This document shows, one piece after another, positions 1 through 6,742 of a stretch of 26,405 nt of DNA. Every line of letters begins with the position of its first letter. The stretch's first letter is position 1. The notes beneath the pieces are model-generated. The model searched no databases. It was not told the DNA's origin and saw only the letters and a list, made by a program, of their open reading frames with translations. The stretch covers positions 8,307 through 34,711 of the forward strand of contig MNCI01002760.1 of the NCBI GenBank assembly GCA_015680685.1, in the 5' to 3' direction. Source of the DNA: Gnetum montanum. Its lineage: Eukaryota; Streptophyta; Gnetopsida; Gnetales; Gnetaceae. The translations under genes and the position numbers were made by a program.

Positions 1-326
1 TTATGTATAATGTTGTGGATCCCTAATAAAGTTTCAAAACATTGTATGTGTTGACGTGCATCATTCGTAGGAATTGAAGGATCGAAGAACAAGTTTAAGT
101 TTTGAAAAGACTTTGGTATGTCGTGGTAGTTGTGAAAGTTAAAAGGGTTCCTTACTAAGGGAGCCGGGGTTTGATGGGCTGCCATCTTAGTCCGAGGTCT
201 TTTAGGAATTAAACTTGGAAAAAGTGAAGCTCGTTGTTTTCTCGAAGTAGATTGACGAGTAACTGGTTGACTAGGGGTAGGAGTATGAGTTCTTTGTTGA
301 GATACTCCGTAAGAAAGGTCACTCAT
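1..326 (-). CDS. Partial gag-like N-terminus of retrotransposon C
   Basis: The minus strand is open from an ATG at 326 to the left edge, at least 108 codons without a stop; the 3' part lies outside the window. The first roughly 50 residues are rich in Ser, Thr, Pro, Arg and Lys. A more structured stretch follows, with Phe/Asn/His-rich residues and then FETLLGIHNII near the edge, which is reasonable for the start of a plant gypsy Gag N-terminal domain. I do not recognise a specific Gag family. Assignment as gag rests on context: it lies downstream (minus strand) of an LTR and primer-binding site after an untranslated leader of about 370 nt. Unlike elements A and B the visible frame has no stops, so C may be younger. 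Confidence is moderate for coding and lower for gag identity. Confidence 0.55.
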   Translation of the reverse strand, partial: MSDLSYGVSQQRTHTPTPSQPVTRQSTSRKQRASLFPSLIPKRPRTKMAAHQTPAPLVRNPFNFHNYHDIPKSFQNLNLFFDPSIPTNDARQHIQCFETLLGIHNIIH

Positions 327-694
327 AAAATGAAAAATAACAAGAAATGTAAAATGCTAATAAACTGTGAAAATTTAAAGAAAATAAAATAAACATTTGA
401 ATACTATATTTTTAAAATTTTTTAAAATTTTTTGAAAGTAAAATTGAAATTGTAAAATTTCAGAAAAATAAAAAGTAAAATAATTTAAATTACCTAAATT
501 AAATTTCAGAAAAACAAATTAAAAGAAATGCTAGAATATAAATTTGGAAATTTTGAAAATTTTGAAATTAAAATAAAGCAGTAAAATTGAAAATAAAGGG
601 GCAAAAATTAAATAGATAGAAATAAGAAATGATAATTTATATTTTTTAAAGGAAAAGAAACATAAAAGGAAAATAAGGAAAAGGTTGAGAAACT
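327..694 (-). other. AT-rich untranslated leader of retrotransposon C
   Basis: Between the primer-binding site and the gag-like ATG lies an extremely A/T-rich stretch with runs of AAAATTTT and no convincing gene. A 60-codon minus-strand frame at 531-713 is Phe/Leu-rich, as expected from poly-A/T DNA, and is not credible as a protein. The segment is where the 5' untranslated leader and packaging region of the element would be expected. Confidence 0.5.
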
Positions 695-712
695 GCCCTC
701 CTTCTAGCGCCA
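695..712 (-). other. Primer-binding site of retrotransposon C
   Basis: On the minus strand the sequence TGGCGCTAGAAGGAGGGC begins 6 nt after the LTR end. TGG pairs with the CCA tail of a tRNA, and the rest would pair with the tRNA 3' acceptor and T-arm. The same kind of site is familiar from plant Tat-type gypsy elements. I do not assign the tRNA species. Position directly beside a TG...CA-bounded repeat supports the call. Confidence 0.7.
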
Positions 713-772
713 AAAAGGTGTTGATGCATAAATTTTGGACACGCTGCCAACACCTGTGAAAACTCGTTTTAG

Positions 773-827
773 GAGACTATCGCTTGGGGCGCCTCCCGTA
801 TGGGTACGGAAACCCAGGAATAGTCTC
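773..827 (-). other. Nested inverted repeat near the 3' end of LTR C
   Basis: Three nested complementary arms are visible: GAGACTAT (773-780) with ATAGTCTC (820-827), a perfect 8-bp outer stem; CTTGGG (783-788) with CCCAGG (813-818), a middle stem with one weak pair; and CCGTA (796-800) with TACGG (805-809), closing a 4-nt loop. The element transcript is minus-strand, so this would fold in its leader or U5 RNA about 50 nt before the LTR end. The function is unknown. Confidence 0.5.
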
Positions 828-1019
828 AGCTGGAAAGGGCTATGTAACAAAACAACAATAACAATATTTAAAATGAAATATGTAAAACAAAAGCTTAAGT
901 TTGGTTTAATATTAAAATACTCCAATTTAATTTAATATTTTGGGAACTTAAAATAATTTATGCAATTTGTAAAATGTTAAATAATTCAAAAGGTTAAATT
1001 TTCATATATCCTGCTGTTG

Positions 1020-1920
1020 CTGAAGCAGTTGCGAGTGAGAACCCAGAATCTAGCGCGATGGCAAAAGATGTCCTGGGCGTAGCAGCAAGGCGAGGGTCTG
1101 CATGTTGCAGCTGGGCAGGGTCCGTGTGCAACCGTGGGAAGAAGACTGTGAACCTCCGCCACCACGGGAAATGCGAGCGCATGTGCTGTTGCTGCGGACG
1201 TGGGAGAAATCGGCCTGAGCGTAGCAGTCGTTGCGGATGGAGGGGATAGCGCTAACCACGCGGGCAAGCTTGGAAGAAAGGTGCTGCTGCTGCTTTGCAG
1301 CGTCTGCGCAGGCGCGGGCCACGAAGGCAGAGGAACAGAGCGCGCAGGCACGGGCATGCTGCTACGGGTAAAAAAACAGAGAGAAGTCGTTGTTCCGCGT
1401 GCAGCAAGGGCGGAGAAGGTGAGGAAACCAGCAGCGGCCGAACAGGTGGCGACGCGGTTGGGGAAATCAGCCCAAGTGTAGCCGCGGGAAAAAGCGTGGA
1501 CAGGGTTGGCGTTGCTGCCGACGCGGGTGGCGGCTGAATAGAGAGAGGTCGCTATTTCGCGTGCGGCCAGGGTGAAGAAGGATGCGTAGCGGCGGCGGTA
1601 GCGAAACCAGAGACGTCGCTGTTGCAGATGCAGGCAGAAGAGAAGGGCGCGCAGCGGAGGGCAGAAAAGATGGCACTGCGGGCGGCCGCGAACAGGAACT
1701 AGCGGCTGCGCGGACAGGCAGCGAACAGATGGCTGACGAACAGATTGTGCAGACGCAGGCGGCAGCTGAAGAAACCAGCAGCAGCGAACGGAAGGTTGCA
1801 CAGACTGCAGCGAATAGAAGGCGACGAGGGCTTGGCCGAACAGATGGCGACGCAGGAAAAGAAACAGAGGGTGACGTGGGCGAACAGACGAACAGATCCT
1901 GAAAACTTGCCAGAGCTGCC
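1020..1920. other. GC-rich, degenerate-repeat core of LTR C
   Basis: This stretch is markedly richer in G, C and CpG than the AT-rich DNA around it. It holds long but mutually overlapping open frames on both strands (for example minus 986-1933 and plus 1200-1902), which is the usual by-product of GC-rich DNA lacking TAA/TAG/TGA. Loose internal repeats occur: a GCGTGCAGCAAGGGCGGAG-like block near 1399 recurs near 1560, and GGGAGAAATCGGCCTGAGC near 1202 recurs in altered form near 1460. I read it as transcribed noncoding LTR sequence downstream of the TATA box, not a protein gene. Confidence 0.5.
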
Positions 1921-1951
1921 CCCCTCTGTTCAAATCTCCTCCTTCCTCCTT

Positions 1952-1958
1952 GTTTATA
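1952..1958 (-). promoter_or_regulatory. TATA box of LTR C
   Basis: The minus strand reads CTATAAACA, a good plant TATA box about 205 bp inside the LTR. Transcription would start roughly 30 bp further on, near 1925, at the edge of the GC-rich core. Upstream promoter-type motifs (telo-box and ACGT core, 1990-2013) lie at a sensible distance. Prediction from sequence only. Confidence 0.5.
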
Positions 1959-1989
1959 GCGGCTGCTGAAGAAAAGAAACGGGAAACCT

Positions 1990-2013
1990 AACCCTAATTG
2001 CTCTCACCCACGT
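1990..2013 (-). promoter_or_regulatory. Telo-box-like and ACGT motifs upstream of the TATA box
   Basis: The plus strand carries AACCCTAA at 1990-1997, the core of the plant telo-box found in promoters of translation and proliferation genes, and an ACGT core (CCCACGTAA) at 2010-2013, the centre of bZIP/bHLH-bound G-box-like elements. Both sit 30-60 bp upstream of the predicted TATA box on the minus strand. The motifs are short and could occur by chance; their joint placement is the argument. Confidence 0.35.
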
Positions 2014-2164
2014 AAAAATAAAACCCAAGCCCAAGAGAATAAGCTTTAAGTTTAAATTTTATTTTATTTTTAAAAAGGCACATTGGCATTTTCTATACGG
2101 GGTGTATAAAGTTTAAATTTTATATTTTTTATTTTATATATTTTTTTAAATTTTAACTTCAACA

Positions 2165-2822
2165 AGGCCCCATGCCTAGCATGGGTGAAAGTTGGCCTCA
2201 ACAATAGCATGCAGGCAATGAGACTTGCATACAAGTTTTATATGATTTTGTGGGTATTTGTGTAGTTTGACTAATTTATGTTAACATGATAAACACCAAT
2301 TATTTCAGATGTTCATTTGTCTCTATGCCTTGGTTTTGGGCATTTGAGTGTTTAAGAAAACTAGAAAGAGTTTTTAAAATAGCCTTAAGCATGGATTATA
2401 TATATTTGCAGGCCATGTAGACACGAGAGAGGGCTACACAGGTCCCGCAGAGGGCTGCGTAGGCCCTGCAGTGGGCTGTGCAGGCTTTTTCGTTGGTCCT
2501 TCTTCTCTCAGACCGGCAAGATGCCATGATTGCTTGGCATTTTCATGGAGCCAAGGTGGTGGCTGGCTAGCCCCACGAGAGCAACCCTTGCCTATATGTG
2601 TCTACGTCGTAAGCTTTCTCTTACTGTAACTTTAAAGAAAATAGAAAGACCCTCTTTCTCTCTTTAATCCCTCCCACCCTTCCCCATTTCACTTTCAGAA
2701 AAATACCGTGCTTATGCTCTCTATTCTCTATCCATCTCTTTATCTCTGATAAAGAGAGTTCCCCTGCTCTGCAATGCATGCTCAGTAAGCATCTACACAG
2801 GGTTTTGTAGTAGTAATTCAAT
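2165..2822. other. Unassigned non-element DNA
   Basis: Flank of element C. I see no gene with family resemblance. It contains a perfect short hairpin beside the LTR end (2169-2185) and a 21-bp minisatellite (2429-2491). The last 200 bp are CT-rich and lead into the receptor-like pseudogene, resembling a plant 5' untranslated region. Confidence 0.5.
2429..2491. repeat. Three-copy 21-bp minisatellite
   Basis: Units at 2429-2449, 2450-2470 and 2471-2491 follow the pattern GAGGGCTacacAGGtCCcGCA. The first two units differ at about five positions and the third is more diverged after CAGGC. The period is a multiple of three and one plus-strand frame stays open across all three copies (seven-residue Gly/Cys/Pro units), continuing to a stop near 2640. 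There is no family match, so I annotate it only as a repeat. Confidence 0.65.
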
Positions 2823-3535
2823 GTGTTTATTATGGCCGCTCTACAAGGCACTGTTGCAGCTATAGAGGTAGTGGTGCTCTTTTGGCTGGCATTTGCTGCC
2901 ATGATCACCGCAGCAACCTTGAGAAACTCAGCAAACACACAAATCTCGGTGCTTCTCACTTTCAAATCCGTCCAGAACTTCTGCATGTTCACCGGCATTT
3001 CCTGCAACAGAAATTCTGGTGAAAAATTTGTGACCAAGCTAAATCTTTCTGGAAAGAATCTAATTGGCATTTTATCCTTGGAAGTTTCGATCTCTCTGAC
3101 AACAATTTCTCCGGCCTGATTTTACAGTGGATCTACAACTGCAGTGCATGGTGATCCGCGTGATGACAACCATGATCAAGCGCGAGATGTAGTCCATGAA
3201 CGACAACCCTCGCCACTATCACCCCTCCCATGCCTCGCTTGCCTGTCACCCAGCTACACTAAAATCGTTGTTGTTCGTGTTGTTGTTCTTTCCACTTACA
3301 CGGCATCCCCCTTTCACTTGCCGTTGTGTGCTATTCTTGGCATTGCCATTATTCTGTCCACTAGCACCATCGGATTCCTGACCTCCTTCTACTTTGTGCA
3401 CTATCTCTTTTCTTCCATGAAGATTGACTGAAAATAGAAGTGATCTTTCCAGTCTTTCCCAACTTTCTTGCTCTATTTTCATCCAGGATGTTCTGGTCTT
3501 ATTCCATAAGTTTAGGCAATTGGACGCAAACAAAA
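2823..3535 (+). pseudogene. Truncated LRR receptor-kinase-like pseudogene
   Basis: From an ATG at 2832 (in-frame GTG/ATG alternatives just upstream) the frame encodes a hydrophobic, signal-peptide-like start (MAALQGTVAAIEVVVLFWLA), then an LRR N-terminal cap pattern: a LLTFKS block, NFCMFTGISCN with its paired Cys, and a first leucine-rich repeat (TKLNLSGKNLIGI). At about 3085 a frameshift moves to the frame reading FDLSDNNFSGLI and WIYNCS, a second typical plant LRR segment. After more shifts a hydrophobic stretch at about 3310-3410 (LCAILGIAIILSTSTIGFLT) could be the transmembrane helix. Most of the ectodomain and any kinase domain are missing, and the spacing between FKS and NFC is too short, so internal deletions occurred. 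Family knowledge: such receptors sit in the plasma membrane and sense peptides or hormones. A relic, not a working gene. Confidence 0.5.
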
Positions 3536-3555
3536 TGGTAGTTTTTTATCTGTCC

Positions 3556-3905
3556 AAGTCCCACACCTTATGGTAGCATGTGAAGTAGCGTGTGACACAT
3601 GGAAATACTATTTTAAGTGGTACATTGTGAATCTAAGTCCCACCTACTATGGTAGCATGCGAGGTAGCATGTAACATATGAAACTTGCTATTTTAATTCA
3701 CACCCTACGAATCCAAGTCACACACAATATGGTAGCTTGTAGGGCCGTGTGTGGCACATAGAAATTACTATTTTAACTCACACATTGAGAATCTAAGTTC
3801 CACATGATATGGTAGCATATGGGGTAGCATGTGGCATATTAAATTTACTATTTTGACCCATATGGGGTGGCAAGCGAAGAAACGTGTGGGGCAAAAAATT
3901 ACTAA
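3556..3905. repeat. Tandem array of an ~80-bp repeat (4+ copies)
   Basis: Unit starts, recognised by (C/T)AAGT(C/T)(C/A)CAC, are at 3556, 3635, 3715 and 3795, a spacing of 79, 80 and 80 bp. Each unit then has TATGGTAGC, a G-rich GTAGC(A/G)TGT segment, an ACAT/CATA step and CTATTTT(A/G)A about 50 bp in. A decayed fifth copy runs to about 3905 (ATATGGGGTGGC...TTACTAATT). Copies differ at perhaps a fifth of positions, so the array is old. No coding capacity is shared between copies, and no similarity to the LTRs here was noticed. Confidence 0.8.
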
Positions 3906-5784
3906 TTTCCTTCCCCAAACTTACCCATAAGTTGCCTAGTGGACCCCTCAAAACATGGAAATAAAAATTGAAAAAAGAGAGAATTTTTTCCATATGCTTT
4001 TTGTGAGAAAACTAGTGAGAGGCTTGACTAGATACATTGTACTTAGGCCTAAAACTTGCTTTCCTAAGCTAGTTTAACCATGAAAACTCATTATTTTGCT
4101 AATTTATATCTTATTTTTTCTCATTTTGACAATTTATAGCCTATTTTGTTAGATTTTTGCCTATTCTAACTACAAAATAACTCAAAAATAATATTAATCA
4201 ATTAACACTATTTTGACCTTGCTTGCTTCATTTGACCTAGTTTAACCTTGTTTGCCATATTTTATTTTGTTTTAACCTTATTTTTACTTCATTTTTTCTT
4301 GTTTTTACTTTACTTCTACCTCATTTTACCTTGCTTTGCCTTATAGTGATCCTACCTTGCTTTCTTTATCCTTGTCTTACTTTGTTTTGACCTTATTTTT
4401 CTTTATTATTATAATATTTTACATTATTTTAGCATTGTTTAATAATTGTATCATGCAAATGTCACTTAATATGCTTATGCTGGTATGCAAAGTGAAGCTA
4501 TGAAGATGAGGAAGTAATTCAACTAGCCTTAGAGTCCAAGTAGACCCTTATGGTGATGTTGTTCAATCAAGTTACCCTAGAATGCCTAAACCAAGAGACT
4601 AGAAGCCTTTTGACCCTATAGCTTTAATGCCTTGGAATAGCCTAACAACTTTTGTCCTAGAGGCTGGAAACATCACAAAGGATTGGTTGAATTCCCTATT
4701 TCAATTCACAAAAGTGAGAGGAAAACCCTGAAACCAAGTTCCTCACTAGAACCTTAGTTTTCCCAAGACATCATCAAATCCCTACAAGAAAATAGTAATG
4801 CCTTTACATGACCTTAATGACATCTAACATTAACATGTTTGCTTTTAGTTTTATTTGTCTTTGTTTATAGGTTTGAATAGACAAATGACATTGATAACTA
4901 TTGTGGTCTACAACAAACAAGCTTGCATGATCTCATACATTTTTTTTTGGCATCTTAAAAAACTACAAACATTGTATAAATTTATGAGCCATGAAATAAA
5001 GGTCTCATGTTCTACCAATTATAATGACCTATATTCACTTGTAGCCTTTTGTAAAGACATGTATGCTTTGACTTTTTTGGTTATCCTCTTGGAGTTGTGC
5101 TTGCAAGATGAACTTGGAGTCATCGCAAGAGCATGATTCATTACAAAAGTTGAGTTACCATATGATTTTATACATGAGATTCAATTAGCTTATTTGATCT
5201 TATTAATAGTGCTTACCTCATGTCATCACTGGTACCCCTCCCAAGCCATAACCTCATAACCAAACCGCAACCCTCCTTTCTTTGCTAACAATGAAAACCA
5301 ATGTTTGGCACTCATGAACCATGATCATGTGACATCTCCTTCAATGTGCTTTGTCAACCAAGTTCACTAAATGTAATACATCTCATTTAGTGTGAAAAAT
5401 GAAAATTCAGCCTTGGTAACAAAGCCGAATGAAGATTTCACTCTTATGAAAAAAATACAAATGGGATAAAAGTGCCAAGAAAGTAAAAAGGCCAATGTAG
5501 CCTTCAATCAAACAATTTGATGGCTCTCTCATAGAAAAAATAAGAAAGAACGAGAGCCAAGTGATTAAAGAAGCCTATTACAAGATGCTAATTTCTCTAA
5601 ATGTCACCTAGTACAAAGCATAAAGAACTCTTCAAATCAACAAGCATGTCACTTTCATGCCATAACTATAATGTCAACACATTTGAAATTTTTTGTTATC
5701 CCATGTGACCATCTTCAGATAACCCATGTAGCTAACATCACATCTCAAACTCTCAAAATCCTATCATGACCTTATTTCACCTTT
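3906..5784. other. Unassigned AT-rich noncoding DNA
   Basis: There is no credible gene. Between about 4080 and 4450 the plus strand is a T-rich degenerate series of ACCTT(A/G)TTTT-type words, a cryptic simple-sequence region. A 93-codon plus frame at 4855-5136 (Leu/Tyr-rich, one hydrophobic stretch near its end) has no family signature and no supporting context, so I do not call it. The remainder to element A shows nothing I can assign; it could be a very old transposon. Confidence 0.5.
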
Positions 5785-5789
5785 GTGAG
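5785..5789. repeat. Target-site duplication of element A, left copy
   Basis: GTGAG immediately precedes the LTR start TGATGAG and is matched exactly by GTGAG at 13684-13688 directly after the other LTR end. Five-bp duplications are the norm for Ty3/gypsy integration. The match fixes both outer ends of element A and shows that these flanks were contiguous before insertion. Confidence 0.85.
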
Positions 5790-6598
5790 TGATGAGCCAC
5801 GATATCACGTACGCGATATCAAATCCACCATGCAATATTGCATATGTGATATCATGTCCTACCTCATCTTCTATCAATAAGGGGAAGTGCCCTTGGTTCC
5901 AAGGCAATTAGAGTTAGACCCTTAGCCAGACTCTTGTAGTTTTGTCATTCCAGAGTTAGAATTATTTCTGTGTGCCTGTACTAGGAGTCATAGAGTGAAC
6001 ATATCTTTATTTGAGCAATTTGTACCTGAGCACAATTTTGTGCACGGAAATATAGACGAACTTTATGATAAACCTTGTAGCATACAGCTTAAGATAATTA
6101 GTAATTAATGATTGTTTAACACTTTCCTAGTTAATTAATATCTCTTTCAACCTTTGACCCCCTTAGTTAAGTATACTCAATACGACCGCTTTGAGCATGC
6201 ATGTAGTGCTTGGTAACCCAGTAATGATTAGTGTTTGGTAATCCCAGTAGCATTGCACTAGTTCAGGATGTGTACGACAAGTGGGAACGAATACTGGTGT
6301 TAGGAATATTTAGAAACTAGTTAATGAATAGTTAATGTAAGTTAGCCACTTAGTTCTCTCTCCCTCTCCTTTATTAGCAGAAAACATAAAAACTGAAAAA
6401 GCTATAAAAAATCATATACCTCAAGCTTACTTAACCATACAACCATGACAATACAAGTAAGTTTGGAAAGATAACGATTGATTAATCCCGAGTGTTCCAT
6501 TAAGGCACATAAGCACTTAGTCCTTGGAGTTCGACTGGATCGTGCATGAAACACTCGTATTCTTATGGTTGAGTGTAGGGGTACCTCGCCACTCATCA
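5790..6598 (+). repeat. 5' LTR of element A (complete)
   Basis: This 809-bp LTR starts TGATGAG and ends CTCATCA, followed by one T and the primer-binding site. From 6059 on it aligns with the 3' LTR at about 90% identity, with mostly transition differences. The first 270 bp have no counterpart there because the 3' LTR is truncated. The U3 start contains a dense cluster of palindromic words (5801-5853), and a TATA box candidate lies at 6403. The 3' third is clearly related to the LTR of element B. Confidence 0.88.
6403..6410 (+). promoter_or_regulatory. TATA box candidate of LTR A
   Basis: GCTATAAAAA here is repeated in the 3' LTR at 13489-13496, about 190 bp before the LTR end. This leaves a short R-U5, common in plant LTRs. 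It is AT-rich DNA, so the motif is only moderately specific. Confidence 0.35.
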
Positions 6599-6599
6599 T

Positions 6600-6618
6600 T
6601 GGCACCGTTTTCGGGGAC
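6600..6618 (+). other. Primer-binding site of element A
   Basis: TGGCACCGTTTTCGGGGAC starts one base after the LTR. It is a mutated form of the TGGCGCCGTTGCCGGGGA-type site known from Athila/Tat elements. TGG pairs with a tRNA CCA end. Element B has a homologous but differently mutated site. Confidence 0.8.
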
Positions 6619-6742
6619 TTAGTTGTTTGTGCGCTGCATAAAACATAGGAAATCATTCATATCATTGGAATGTTAGAATGAACCCTTAGGGTTAATCAAA
6701 GAAAGACAAGACAATAGTACATTGCACACAAAACAAGACAAG

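Larger units (their letters stand above)
719..2164 (-). repeat. 5' LTR of retrotransposon C
   Basis: Read on the minus strand this 1,446-bp block starts TGTTGAAG and ends CATCAACA, giving a terminal inverted TGTTGA/TCAACA pair, and it is followed after 6 nt by a primer-binding site. The partner LTR is off the left edge, so the pair cannot be compared. The outer end is ambiguous: a second TCAACA on the plus strand ends at 2203 and would give a 1,485-bp LTR that includes a perfect 7-bp hairpin (2169-2175 with 2179-2185). Internally it has AT-rich ends and a strongly GC-rich middle (about 1020-1920), a TATA box near 1955 and a foldable block at 773-827. The target-site duplication cannot be tested in this window. 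Confidence 0.7.

Noticed and set aside
1200-1902. Plus-strand open frames of 80-106 codons
   Set aside because: Same GC-rich LTR core; Arg/Gly/Ala-rich, no start context or family match, and antisense to the element transcript.
986-1933. 315-codon minus-strand open frame
   Set aside because: It lies wholly inside the GC-rich LTR core, overlaps open frames on the other strand, is compositionally odd (Ser/Ala/Arg/Cys/Phe) and shows no domain. Low stop density in GC-rich DNA explains it.
2621-3070. 149-codon minus-strand frame
   Set aside because: It is antisense to the LRR-like pseudogene, whose plus-strand translation has recognisable motifs; the minus translation has none.
3246-3533. 95-codon minus-strand frame
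   Set aside because: Antisense to the receptor pseudogene tail, with no domain pattern.
4855-5136. 93-codon plus-strand frame with a hydrophobic segment
   Set aside because: AT-rich region, no homology recognised, no supporting promoter or codon signal; likely chance.
6061-6598. LTR A starting at TGATAAAC (6066)
   Set aside because: The alignable part of the two LTRs begins here, but the GTGAG target duplication pairs with the TGATGAG start at 5790; the shorter start only reflects truncation of the 3' LTR.
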